Source: Mangifera indica
Taxonomy: Eukaryota > Streptophyta > Magnoliopsida > Sapindales > Anacardiaceae
Direction of reading: 5' to 3'
Length of the DNA: 64,000 nucleotides
Assembly (NCBI RefSeq): GCF_011075055.1
Contig: NC_058149.1
Span: 4,408,449-4,472,448, forward strand
The position numbers were made by a program, and so were the translations under genes. Below the pieces are notes generated by a model. It worked only from the letters and a program-made list of their open reading frames with translations. It was not told where the DNA came from and ran no database searches. Below are positions 1-10,631 of this stretch, in pieces (the stretch's first letter is position 1; the number at the start of each line of letters is the position of its first letter).

Positions 1-539
1 GCAAAGAACGGTTCCCTTTGCAAAGGCGACCTAAACTTCACCCACGAGGAGATGGACCTTTTCAAGTTGTTGCAAGGATTAATGACAATGCATATAAATT
101 AGATCTCCCTGGTGAGTATAATGTTAGTGCAACCTTTAATGTTTCTGACCTTCTTCCTTTTGATTATGCAGGTGGAGATTCGAGGTCGAATCCTTTCGAG
201 GAAAGGGGGAGTGATGCAAATGATCAAGGGATAACTTTACCAAATTCACACATGGGAAAACATTCTACTTCAACAAACACAAAGAATTTGGATCCATTGA
301 GCTATGACAGAGGCCCAATTACACGAGCAAGAGCCAAAAAGATGAAAGCAGCAATCATTGGGCTCGTTCAAAGTCATTTGGAGCTTATGGGAAAGAGTCC
401 GAGCGAAGTCGAAGGGCAACTCATGGTCAACGACATGACAAGCATGGAGTTTAGTTCAAGACTTGTGCATTTAATTCAATTTGAAGAATTAAAAGAGCTT
501 ACATTAACACAAGGAGCCCAAATATATGAATTGGGCTAA
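1..539 (+). CDS. gag-pol 3' end: integrase C-terminus plus LTR-encoded tail (partial)
   Basis: The frame is open from position 3 to a stop at 539, with no start in the window. It begins with the integrase C-terminal stretch [20 protein letters not shown] and continues through the [13 protein letters not shown] segment typical of plant gypsy integrases. From residue about 70 onward it is encoded by the 3' LTR (from 212) and carries the motif [11 protein letters not shown]. Integrase joins element cDNA to the host chromosome; the tail's role is unknown. No break is visible in this part. Whether the upstream gag-pol is intact cannot be seen. Confidence 0.8.
   Translation, partial: KERFPLQRRPKLHPRGDGPFQVVARINDNAYKLDLPGEYNVSATFNVSDLLPFDYAGGDSRSNPFEERGSDANDQGITLPNSHMGKHSTSTNTKNLDPLSYDRGPITRARAKKMKAAIIGLVQSHLELMGKSPSEVEGQLMVNDMTSMEFSSRLVHLIQFEELKELTLTQGAQIYELG
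198..211 (+). other. Polypurine tract of family A element
   Basis: The purine run GAGGAAAGGGGGAG lies directly before the TGATGC that opens the LTR. This is the expected site for plus-strand DNA priming during reverse transcription. The same tract occurs inverted at 36022-36035 in E5. Confidence 0.8.
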
Positions 540-1044
540 AGGCAGCAAGGAGCACATGTTGGGCTTAGTCGAATATGCATATGGAAGCCCAAGTCACATC
601 AATTCAGCTAGCCCTTTTTGTGATTAGTTATTATCTAGTTGTTATCCTAGTTTAATTAGGAAAACTTGTTTAGTTATTATCTAATTGTTATCCTAGTTTA
701 ATTAGGAGAGTGCTTAGTTGTCATGAGTTGTTATTTTCCTTTTTTTTAAAGGATTTATTTTGTTTTTTAGGGTTAGAAGCAACATATATATATGTATTAA
801 ACTCAAGATTATGGGCAGCTTGATTATAATAAAAAAATTCCGAATTTCTCCAAAGTTCTTGTGAGAGTTTTCTTTGAATTCATTTCTTGAGAAAGTTGTG
901 AATTCTTTCTTTGATAATTAGAGTTCCTTGTTGTTAGATAACAAGAGGGTTCTAATTCTTTTGGTTTATGCTAGATAGATCTTTGGGCAAGATTCCAATA
1001 GATTGTTATAGGTCTTGTTAAATCAATCAGCAAAGGTTGTATCA
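212..1044 (+). repeat. Family A 3' LTR
   Basis: The repeat runs from TGATGCAAATG to GGTTGTATCA, about 833 bp, with TG...CA ends. It matches the inverted LTRs at 35178-36021 and 43110-43958 and the solo LTR at 34079-34926. It contains the last ~110 codons of gag-pol, a duplicated TTATCCTAGTTTAATTAGG unit near 640-705, and a TATA-like stretch at 783-795. Confidence 0.9.
783..795 (+). promoter_or_regulatory. LTR TATA-like element
   Basis: The run CATATATATATGT occurs at the same place in every family A LTR here, about 250 bp before the LTR 3' end. It is the likely TATA box of the LTR promoter. In a 3' LTR it could drive readthrough into flanking DNA. Confidence 0.5.
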
Positions 1045-1766
1045 GAATCAATATGGAATCATACGAACCTTGGAATCGTAATGGTGAATGCCATGACAAG
1101 GCTTGATAAGTTCAAAAGATTGATAGTTTTTAATAGTAAACAAAATTGTGCAAAAGTCGGCCAAAGATCCATTCATCATGAAAATTTTAGTTTTTATAGC
1201 ACAATGCTAACTTAACCCTAAACTACCTATAGCCTAATAGACTTCTAAACTTCCCAAACCTATTACCTAATTAACTATCCAAAACACTAATTAAATTAAA
1301 AGAAGATGTGTCAATTGGACTTAATAAAGTCTAGCCTGATCACAAACAAGATTAAAAATCATAAAAACAGAAAACTTTAAATTTGGGTAAACTAAAACTA
1401 CATAATACAGACTGAAAAGATCTTCTTTAGGCCTCCAAATTGGGCATAATAGGTAAACTTATTGTTATAGAGCTCGAAATGAGCTTTGTGTTTATATATT
1501 ACAAGCTCGGTAACTCTTCATGGATCAAAAGTTATGGTCGTTCAAAGTCTGTCTACGCATAGGTTGGGGTCTGAATCAAGTTGACCTCTCGGTTGGCTCA
1601 TTCAAGCATCCAATCATCCTTGAGTAAGCTAGTTTTAGTCTCTAAGCCCTTCACGAGCCCAATTATAGCCTGTTGCATCTTCTTAGCTCTACTCCTCATA
1701 ATTGGCCCAACCAGAATGTGTAGTAGATCTACTTGATGGCTCGATGCTCCTACGATGGCTCTATCA
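1045..1766 (-). repeat. Element C 3' LTR (part)
   Basis: This matches 7512-8232 closely. The right edge is TATCA at 1766 (TGATA on the minus strand), preceded on the minus strand by the purine-rich tract CAAGAGCGAGGGAA. The left side is cut by the family A insertion. It encodes a tail with GPIMRSRAKKM, parallel to the [11 protein letters not shown] tail of family A. Confidence 0.85.
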
Positions 1767-3180
1767 TTCCCTCGCTCTTGAGAAGGATTTGTCCTTAAAT
1801 CTGCATCATCAAAAGGAGATAGATCAGAAACATTAAAAGTAGCACTTATATTATACTCACCTGGAAGATCTAATCTATGGGCATTATCGTTGATCCACTC
1901 AAGTACTTGAAATAGACCATCACCCCTCAGATGTAAATTAGATTTGCATTGGGATGGAAACCGTTCCTTCTGCATGTACACTTAAACCTAATCACTAGGT
2001 TGGAAGACCACCTTGTGCCTTCCTTTGTTTGTTTGTTTGACATATTGCTCAGTCCTTCTCTCAATATTTTGCCTAACTTTCTCATAAAGCTGTCAAACTA
2101 ACTCTGTCTTCCTTTTACCATCTAAACTGGCATGTTCCTCTATAAGTAAAGGTAACAAGTCCGAAGGTGTAAGTGGATTAAAATCATAATAACTTTAAAA
2201 GGTGAATACCCAATAGATGTATGCACAACCTTATTATATGCAAATTCTACATGCGGCGAGCTATCCTCCTAAGTTCTCAAGTTCTTTTCTAATACAACAT
2301 GTAATAACTGAGATAAAGTTTTACTGACTACCTCTGTTTGTCTATCCATCTGTAGGTGACACGTTATAGAAAATAGTAGTTTAGTATCTAACTTACCCCA
2401 CAATACCTTCCAAAAATAGCTTAAGAACTTCACATCATGATTAGATACAATACTCCTTGGAACTCTATGCAAACGCACTATCTCTATGAAAACCAAATCA
2501 ACAATGTAAGTTGTATCATTAGTTTTACGACATGGAATAAAGTGTGCCATCTTTGAAAACCTATCAACCAAGACAAAAACCGAATCACTACCCTTCCTAG
2601 ACCTAGGTAACCCTAAAACAAAGTCCATAGAGATATCCTCCCAAGGTACAATAGGAATAGGTAAAGGTGTATATAAACCATGGGGTAAGGCTTTAGACTT
2701 GGCCTATTTACACTTAATGCAACGAGTACAAATGCGCTCTATATCTTGTTTCATATGTGGCCAAAGAAATGCTTTTGTAGTTCATCTAAAGTCTTAGCTA
2801 TACCAAAATGACCCATTAATCCACCCGCATGGGCTTCCCTCATAAGCAATTCACGTAAAGAACTCATAGGCACACACAATCTATTTTCTCGAAATCAATA
2901 ACCATCATACCTATAAAACTTACCAAATGTAGTTTTCTCACAAGCTTCATAAATACTGGAAAAGTCAGAATCATTCACATACAAATCCTTTATATACTCA
3001 AAACCAAATAACTTAGTATCTAAAGTCAAGATTAGAGTATACCTGCGAGATAATACATCTGCCACAACATTTTCCTTACCTTGTTTGTAATGAATGACAT
3101 AAGGAAAAGTTTTGATGTATTCAACCCACCTTGCATGTCTCTTGTTCAACTTACCTTGTCCCTTTAAATGTTTTAGGGGC
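1598..3180 (-). pseudogene. Element C RNase H end and integrase
   Basis: The minus strand holds successive broken frames. At 2895-3149 is the RNase H end, with NKRHARWVEYIKTFPYVIHY and the ADVLSRRY motif. At 2269-2628 is the integrase core, with [20 protein letters not shown], the [13 protein letters not shown] block and a VSNHDVKF segment in place of the usual VSDRDxKF. At 1598-1981 is the C-terminal region with [20 protein letters not shown], running into the LTR. Stops and frameshifts between the blocks rule out a working enzyme. The changed catalytic segment is also a sign of decay. Confidence 0.8.
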
Positions 3181-4290
3181 TCATGATTTATCCTGATGAC
3201 GAACTCAAGTGGGCAAAGGTAATGCTACCATGTCTCCAACGCTCTCACCAAAGCATACAGCTCTTTGTTATAAGTATGATACTTCAAAGTGGGTCCGTTG
3301 AGCTCTTCACTGAAATACGTAATGGACCTATTTTCTTGCATCAAAACAGCTCCAATACTTATACCTGAAGCATCACACTCAAGTTCAAATGGTTTAGAAA
3401 AATCAGGTAAAGTAAAGGTGCAAAACTTAACTTATCCTTAATTAATGCAAATGCACACTTTTGTTCCTCATCCCACCTAAATCCTACATTCTTTTTAATA
3501 ACTTCAGTTAGTGGTGCCGCTAGTGTACTAAAGTCTCGTACATATCTCTTATAAAAACTAGCTAAACCATAGAAACTCCTAACCTCGGTCATGAAAGTAG
3601 ATGTTGGCTACTCTCAGATAGTCTTAACCTTCTCCTCATCTACCTTAATTCCCTTAGATGAAACCACAGATCCTAGGAACACAACTTGGTCAGTGCAAAA
3701 GGAACATTTCTTAAGATTACCAAATAACCTCTCTTTCCTAAGCACAAGCAAAACATCACACACATGTCTTGTATGCTCATCTAAACTACGATTATAAATG
3801 AGAATATCATCAAAATAAATGACTACAAACTTGTCAATAAATGCACGCAAGACATGGTTCATTAATCTTATAAACGTAGTAGGCGCGTTAGTAAACCCAA
3901 ATGACATTACCAACCATTCATATAGTCCATGCTTGGTTTTAAAAGCAGTTTTCCAAGTCATCACCCTCTTTCATCCTAATCTGATGATACTTACTTTTTA
4001 AATCAATTTTCTAAAAGATATAAGATCCATGCAACTTATCAAGCATATCATCTAACCTAGGTATAGGATAGCGATACTTTATAGTGATTTTGTTGATGGC
4101 TCGACAGTCAATGCATATTCTCCACATCCCATCTTTCTTAGGCATTATAATCACTAGTATGACACACGGACTCATGCTTTCTCTCATGTATCCCTTCTTT
4201 ATCAACTCCTCCACTTGCCTTCAAAACTCCTTTGTCTCCTTGGGATTACTTCTATAGGCTAGTCAGTTAGGTATCACCGCTCCAGGTACG
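3181..4290 (-). pseudogene. Element C reverse transcriptase and RNase H start
   Basis: RT motifs read on the minus strand are [19 protein letters not shown] and [17 protein letters not shown] (4011-4214), then [18 protein letters not shown] and [10 protein letters not shown] (3614-3964), where the YFDD catalytic motif is kept. The thumb and connection region follows at 3359-3592 (TEVRSFYGLASFYKRYVRDF). The domain is split over several frames, so it is inactive. Its neighbours are protease upstream and RNase H/integrase downstream, the normal gypsy order. Confidence 0.85.
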
Positions 4291-4515
4291 AAGTCAATCT
4301 GGTGCTAGATCCCATGAATTGGAGGTAGTCCATCAGGAATCTCCTCAGGGAATACGTCTTCAAACTCTTACAAAAAAGAAACAAACACATTAGGAAGAGA
4401 ATTGTTAGCGTTAGTGAAAGATACAAAACTTTCCTTGTAAACTAACAATAATAGATATTGTTTAGTCACAAGAGCAGTCCTCACATCACTCATCTTCGTA
4501 TAAAACTCTCTTTTT

Positions 4516-5049
4516 TCACTCCTTATTTTTTCTCTCATGGTCAAATTGCTTAGCCTTTTTTTCCTCTCCCCTCTTTTCGACCTTACTTTTTCTTTGCTCA
4601 TCCTCATTCACATTTTCTCTCCTTTTGTTTTCACTCTCACTTTCTTTTCTCTTTCCATTCATCTTTCTTCTCCTCGTTTGATCCTCATAAACCTGTTTTG
4701 GTGACAATGGTACAAGTGTGATGAGTTTATTGTTGATCATGAAAGAGTATCTATTCTTAAATCCATCATGTGTCACCTTTCTATCATATTGCCATGGTCT
4801 CCCTAACAAGATGTGTCTAGCATGTATGGGTACTACATCACACAACACCTCATCTTGATACCGACCCATTGATAAAGCCACTACTACTTGTTTATTCACC
4901 CTAATTTCTCCATAGTCATTCAACCACGGAAGCTTATAAGGTCTAGGGTGTTTGATTATGGTTAAACTAAGTTTTTCTACAAGTTTGGTACTGGTTACGT
5001 TCCTGCAACTACCCCTATCTATAATTAAAGTATACACCTTACCTTTCAC
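4516..5049 (-). pseudogene. Element C aspartic protease region
   Basis: The frame carries LIIDRGSCRNV, the retroviral-type protease site, with R in place of the usual S of DSG. It continues with SLTIIKHPRPYKLPWLNDYG and HILLGRPWQYDRKVTHDG, which are conserved in all gypsy copies in this window. The C-terminal end is very rich in Lys, Glu and Arg (about residues 120-177), as linkers before RT often are. The enzyme would cut the Gag-Pol polyprotein; the altered DRG suggests it is dead. Confidence 0.75.
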
Positions 5050-5079
5050 ATGACATCTGGTATGGAAAATGTTCTCTTT

Positions 5080-6258
5080 CTACTCGTCATTTTCTTCCTT
5101 ATAATGTAAACTCGAAGCTCTCCTAGACACTAATGCCTCACCCTCTACTACATACTCCAACTCTACATCACTAACATCCTCTAATGGTGGCATAGACACA
5201 TCACTAGACTCTTCCTCTGTCTCATATTTACCATCCTCTTTCAACACCATGGTTTTTTTGTTAGGACATTGGGAAGCTATGTGACCCCTACCCAAACACT
5301 TAAAACATTTTATCTCACTGTTTCTCTTTAATGGTTCAGGTTTAATACTAGGCCTTTCTCGGCTAGACTCATCCCCTTAGGTTTAAAGTACTCAGTTTTT
5401 GGCTTAAAATGTAGTTTATCATCTTTCTTTGACATGCTCGACTTCCCAAGACTAGAATAGGAACCAATATCCCTTTTACCTTTCTGCTGTAACTGTCTCT
5501 CTACCTTTATCACCATATGTACCAAATCCTCTAGCTCTACAACATTTGCTATTTCCCTATTCAACCCATTTAAAAACCTAGCCATAGTGGTTTCCCTATC
5601 TTTCTCTATATTAGCTCTAATCATGGCTATCTTCATCTCCTTGTGATAGTCCTCGACACTCTTGGTCCCTTGCCTAAGCCCTTGTAACTTCTAAAATAAA
5701 TCCCTCTAGTAGTGGCTAAGAACAAAAGAGTTGCCTCATTACACTCTTCATATCATCCCACGTATCTATGGGTCTACCCAAGTTCCTATGTCTATTTTTT
5801 ACCAACTGGTCCTACCAAATATTAACATAATTAGTAAATTCTATAGCAGCCAACTTCACCTTTTTCTCTTTAGAATACATATGTATATCAAAAACTTGAT
5901 CTACCTTCCACTCCTAATCTAGGTATGCTTTCGGATTATTTCTACCCTGAAAAGGTGGAATTTTCATCTTAATGCTACTGAGGTTACTATCACTCTGCCT
6001 ACTCTCTCTATACATACTATTTTTGTGACTACGATGTCCTTCCTTACTCCTTATATTATTCAACCTATCACTTATTTCATCATCTTCATTGTCGGTAACT
6101 ATTCTATCCTTATCCTTCACCTCTGGTGCTTTTCTTCTGCCCTCGGTTGTACTACTTCCCCCTCTATCACTTTGCTGTTGCTCTAATCTGTCCAACCTAT
6201 CATTAACACTCCCCAATACATTAAAAAGTTGCTCAAACTGTTGTTGGATCGCTTGCAT
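5080..6258 (-). pseudogene. Element C gag with zinc knuckle
   Basis: Gag begins near 6258 (MQAIQQQFEQLFNVLGSVND, a coiled-coil-like start). Blocks such as SIKMKIPPFQGRNNPKAYLD and ANIEKDRETTMARFLNGLNR are shared with E5 gag (41762-42508). The CCHC knuckle is at about 5260-5310 (GRGHIASQCPNKKTM). The middle, about 5640-5910, is frameshifted. The family role is packaging of element RNA in virus-like particles. Confidence 0.75.
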
Positions 6259-7401
6259 TGTAAAAGCCTTGGTTTTACCCGAATCTTCTACAACATTGGG
6301 CTTTTTTATTTTACCATGTTATAATTTTAGAAAACAAATGTGTCTGTAAACAATAATCCTCACACGCTCCCTCATGTGTTTACACTTGCGCTCGTATTTG
6401 CACTATAACGTTCTCACACACTATAATCTGAAAACTCTTTTTTTTTAGAATAAATCAAAACTGTACTTGTGACAAAGGACCATCAATCAACCTAGGTTAC
6501 GCTATGATTACCTACTACTAAAAAAAAAGGCTAAGAATCAAGAATAAGGAAAATTTTCAAAAACGGAAAGACGACACAACTACAAGAATGAATAATCAAA
6601 GGGGAAGAAATTCAAAAGAGATAACAAGAATAAAGGAAATCAAATTCAAAGGAGGCAAGTGTGCTAACTTTCTCCTTGATCTCTCCCCCCTTTTTTTCTA
6701 CATTTTTTTTCTATTTTTTTTGTTTTTTTTTTGTCTCTTTTTTTGCTTTGTTTTGTTTCTTTCTTTTTTTTTACTACTTGGCTGAAAATAGAAAAAGAAA
6801 TAAATCCCTTAGATCATACAAAATTCTCCTAAGAAATTTAAGCAATTAAGGAAATAACCAAGACCTAATCTCCCAATTTAGGAATACCAAAATTTTCAAG
6901 GAAAATTTAAGATTTTAGGAACAAATTAAGAAGTCAATCTCCCAATTTAAGCAATTACAAGGTTTTTTCCCTAAAGATTAAAGGAAACGAAGACAATCCT
7001 CATCCAAGTTTATTTTCCCCAATTTCAAAATCCCTAAATTCTGTTTTTTTTCTTCTGTTTTTTTTTTTTTTTTTGCTTGACAATCAAGGCACTCAAGGTT
7101 TTGACAAGTTTCAACAATAATTTCCACTAAAAACTACCCTTTCAAATTTGGCAACAATAAAATCTTTCCAAGAGTGCCACACAAAGCTAACCCTAATTCA
7201 CTCCCCAAAGGTTTGCTTGAATCTAGATCAAAAAAATCATGCCACCCCCAATTTAATTACTTTTGGCCTTCAACAATTTTTTTTGTTAATTTTTAGTTCA
7301 ATCAAGAAGACAAATTAGACACTCACATAACCTAGAATTCGATGGAAACAAGGACACCAAAACAAAATCAAGAAAACAAAAACAGAACTTGATTCGACTT
7401 G
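6259..7401 (-). other. Element C untranslated leader, T-rich tract
   Basis: This 1.1 kb stretch lies between the primer-binding site and gag on the minus strand. It has no supported gene. It holds long T runs on the plus strand (about 6690-6780 and 7040-7075), that is, A-rich RNA in the element's sense. E5 has a similar T-rich leader at 42715-43050. Confidence 0.6.
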
Positions 7402-7413
7402 GCTCTGATACCA
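7402..7413 (-). other. Primer-binding site, initiator tRNA-Met
   Basis: The plus strand reads GCTCTGATACCA, so the minus strand gives TGGTATCAGAGC, complementary to the 3' end of plant initiator tRNA-Met. It lies two bases inside the 5' LTR edge. Confidence 0.85.
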
Positions 7414-7415
7414 AC

Positions 7416-8232
7416 TGACGCAAACCTTGACGATTTGATACAAGACCTAACACCCAAGAAGATGCTTCCTTAGGACTGAATCAGTTTCGTCACTAAATGA
7501 CCCTTGACTCGAATCAATATGGAATCATATGAACCTTGGAATTGTAATGGTGAACGCCATAAGACAAGGCTTGATAAGTTCAAAGGATTGATAGTTTTCA
7601 ATAGTAAAAGAAATTGTGCAAAAGTCGGCCAAAGATCCATTCATCATGAAAATTTTAGTTTTAATAGCACAATGCCAACTTAACCCTAGACTACCCATGG
7701 CCCAATGGACTTTCAAACTTCCCAAGCCCATTACCTAAATAACTACCCAAAACACTAATTAAATTAAAAGAAGATGTGTCAATTGGGCTCAATAAAATAT
7801 AGTCTAGTCACAAACAAGATTAAAAATCATAAAAACCGAAAACCCTAAATTTGGGTAAATTAATACTGCATAATACAAACTGAAACAGTTTTCTTTGTGC
7901 GTCCAAATTAGGCATAACTAGCAAACTAGTTGTTCTTATAGAGCTCAAAATGAGCTTCATGTTGATATATTACAGGCCTTATAACTCCTCCTAGATCAAA
8001 AGTTATGGTCGTTCAAAGTCTATCTACACATAGGCTTGGGCCTGAATAAAGTTGACCTCTTGGTTGGCTCCTTCAAGCATCCAATCATCCTTGAGTGAGC
8101 TGGTTCTCTAAGCCCTTCATGAGCCCAACTAAGTCCTGTTGCATCTTCTTAGCTCTGCTCCTCATAATTGGCCCAACCAAAATGTGTAACGAATCTACTT
8201 GATGGCTCGATACTCCTATGATGCCTCTATCA
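7416..8232 (-). repeat. Element C 5' LTR
   Basis: About 817 bp, from TGACGCAAACC to CTCTATCA on the plus strand. Positions 7512-8232 match 1045-1766. The tail-coding stretch with SRAKKMQQ is at 8085-8230. Confidence 0.85.
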
Positions 8233-9179
8233 CAAAGGGGAACCAGGGGTTTTGGCTTTGAATAATCCACTCTAGGCAAGCTTTTTGGATAGATTCGAGG
8301 TACCAATAGACTCAACTTTCTTAGGGGCACAATTGGAAGAAGCCATAAATGGCAATTAAGAGAAAAAAGATAAAAGAAATGTTTAAAAGCAAAAGGAAAC
8401 CAAGCGACAATAAGAAACTAATAGAGCTGTGACGTGGAGAATTTATATGGATGTTGCATGCAAGACATCCAAGGCAAATAAACCATGCAAGAAGAATAAA
8501 AGAGAAGCTTCCACCTCTAACTACATTAAAGATGCAAGCCCCAATACTTGAAAGAGACAACAACTACTAAAGAAGCAAACAGACACCATGATAAAAAGGA
8601 GTAGTGAACATTGGACTTGAAACGGAAGTCAATAAGAGCTAAAACCAATAATCATCAAGATGAAAGAAAATTCAAATTCCAAAACTTGCTAGAGATAGAA
8701 GGGCCCATACTACACCACCAGAGAGTAGGAAAATAGAGAAATAAACCAAGCTTCTACACCCAAGCGGACCAGCCACCAAGAACCAAAAAAATAGACCACC
8801 TCACCAAGAATAACACGAACGCATTACCACCAGAAGCACAAAACCAGAAAAATGAACTCAAGAGAGAATTTGAATGACACAAAAGGAACCACAAAACAAG
8901 CCTAGCACCTTTGAATAAAAAAACACAAGATAAAGATGCACAAAAAAAGACTCAGACAAAGAAGCCTGAAACGAAATGAGACATAACAGGAAATAAAAAA
9001 CACAAGGCTGACCATAACGTTTTGCCAAAGACCAATGGGGTGCTTAGGGGGGCTAGCATTGTAAGGGCCACCAACCAGTGGTAGAGGAAGGATACTTACA
9101 CAAATGATAGAAGCAAAGTAAGAAGCCTTCGATTTTTTTATAAAGAAGGGAAAGCACATTAAGAGTGAGAGAGATTCTT
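8233..9179 (-). mobile_element. LINE 5' UTR and start of ORF1, cut by element C
   Basis: On the minus strand this starts with a CT-rich leader (AATCTCTCTCACTC near 9179) resembling the 5' UTRs at 46680 and 62890, including a GGTTGGTGGCCCTT stretch. It leads to an ATG at about 8346 that opens MASSNCAPKKVESIG, similar in style to the Ser-rich ORF1 starts elsewhere. A stop follows after about 24 codons. ORF1 is then lost at the edge of element C. The remainder should lie left of the window. The assignment rests on composition and short matches. Confidence 0.5.
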
Positions 9180-9419
9180 CATTTTGTCCTAAACTCTTTT
9201 AAATCATCAAGTTCAACTTTATAACAACAATAATTTAAATTATCCCCATAAGAATCCCATCTATGGCTACCTTGAAGCTTCTCATTTGAGTTTCTCATAA
9301 CATTAAAATCCCCCATAATAATCCAAGGGTGTTGGTTGTGAGAGATAGATAAATTATAAAGTTCTTTCCAAAGTTTTCTTCTATCTAAAAGGTCGAGTCT
9401 AAGATACAATAATGCAAAG
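9180..9419 (-). pseudogene. LINE endonuclease fragment, inverted
   Basis: The minus strand encodes LLDRRKLWKELYNLSISHNQ followed by PWIIMGDFNVMRNSNEKLQG, the second half of the APE-type endonuclease with its GDFN core. It stops abruptly at 9180, where the LINE leader at 8233-9179 begins. To the right it abuts a plus-strand RT segment from the same kind of LINE. This is the layout left by 5' inversion during LINE insertion. Confidence 0.8.
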
Positions 9420-9671
9420 AGCAATGTCTTTTTCTCAGGTTCATCTAAAGAAGAGAGAAGGGAGTTTAGTCGCATGCTTGGAATAGAGGAGGGGACCTTC
9501 CCTTTCAAATACCTTGGTGTTCCCATGATTGACTCCAAGCTCACCTACAATGATTGTAAGTCATTGATTGAGAAAATCTTAGGGAGAGTTAACTCATAGA
9601 GAAACAAGTTCCTATCCTATGTAGAGTGGTTGGTGTTGATCAAGTTGGTTCTTTTCAACTTGCAATCTATT

Positions 9672-10626
9672 TGATGCATATCCAGTTCCCTCTCCAAATT
9701 CAGGTCACAAGCAAGCCACAAGCCTCCTAGCAAGCCAAGGATCCATGAAGGTTGCAGTTCAAGCTTTAAACAAACCTAATCTCTCTTTTGGATATAGCCT
9801 CCTTGAATGGGTTCAAGACCTAAGTGAATAAGCTACTTCCTTGGCCCAAACAAAGTCCAAGTAAAGCCTCTCCAAAAGTCCAAGCCATCCAAGAGCAACA
9901 AGGAAGCCTATTGAGTCCAAAGCAATGTAATTTAGTTACTCTTGAACCAAGTGGGAATTAGTTGCCAAAGTTAGGGACATAGTCCCTAGATTTAAGGGAA
10001 AAGATAACCACTTTTGTCTCCATGCAAACTAATGAGGCATGGCTCAATTAGGGAGTGAATGGCTTAGCTTAATTTGAGGAGTTTAGTTTATCTAAATGAG
10101 ATTTTTTAGTTAAATCTATGCAAGTATTGCTGCCAAACCGATTCTATATAAAGGCTAGGCATTCCAATGTAAAAAAACTTTAGGGAACTTTGTATTTTTA
10201 GTGTAAAAGCTTGAAGCTTTTATTCCTCTCAATTCTTTTGTCCATTCTCTTGTGTTTAAGGAGTGGTGGTGGAGTTCCAAGGTTGGTGGATTTGTCCTTT
10301 ATGCCTTGGTTATACTAGTGTTCCAATTTGGTGTCATTTTATGTGTATGTGTATTCTTTTCCTTGTCTTGGTAGAGAGTTGCATAGAATTATAGAATTGC
10401 CACTGTCATTTTCTTCCATTTTTTATTGCCTTGACTTGATCAATATTGTACAACACTTGATGATATGATAGTTTAATGTGTTATAAATATTTGTGTATGA
10501 AGCCTGACTGCATTGAAATTGCATTTGGGGCCTAATATGAAAACATTGTACAGTAATGCAATTTGGAGTGAATAGTATTAGCTCACCCTTTTTGGATTTC
10601 TTGCTCATGCATGGTGTTATGCATCA
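9672..10626 (+). repeat. Solo gypsy LTR (family B relative) in a LINE
   Basis: It runs from TGATGCATATCC to GTTATGCATCA, about 955 bp, with flanking CTATT/CCATT (one mismatch). Removing it restores the LINE frame ...CAATCTATTGGTCAGC. It contains a TATA-like TCTATATAAAGGC at about 10142 and encodes the tail NLSFGYSLLEWVQDLSE at about 9780-9830, equivalent to the tail of E2 and E4. Confidence 0.85.
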
Positions 10627-10631
10627 CCATT

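Larger units (their letters stand above)
1..1044 (+). mobile_element. Ty3/gypsy family A element, 3' end only
   Basis: The window opens inside the integrase C-terminal region of an LTR retrotransposon, followed by a polypurine tract and a full 3' LTR. The same sequence recurs inverted in the complete element at 35178-43958, which defines its limits. The sequence after position 1044 matches the interior of another LTR (compare 7512 onward), so this element is inserted in element C. The rest of this element and its 5' LTR lie to the left of the window. Confidence 0.9.
1045..8232 (-). mobile_element. Ty3/gypsy element C, complete but decayed
   Basis: Read on the minus strand, the order is 5' LTR (7416-8232), primer-binding site (7402-7413), long leader, gag, zinc knuckle, protease, RT, RNase H, integrase and 3' LTR (to 1766). 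All domains are recognisable but broken by many stops and frameshifts, so it is an old copy. Its 3' LTR lacks about 96 bp, which should lie beyond the family A element that interrupts it. Its right flank is LINE 5' sequence, so it is nested in a LINE. Confidence 0.85.

Noticed and set aside
6588..6849. Two short plus-strand frames very rich in Phe near the T runs
   Set aside because: They are translations of a poly-T stretch in the element C leader, antisense to the element.
8902..9159. A hydrophobic 85-codon minus-strand frame resembling a membrane protein
   Set aside because: It lies in a T-rich LINE 5' UTR. The hydrophobicity comes from T-rich codons, and there is no support from a second copy.
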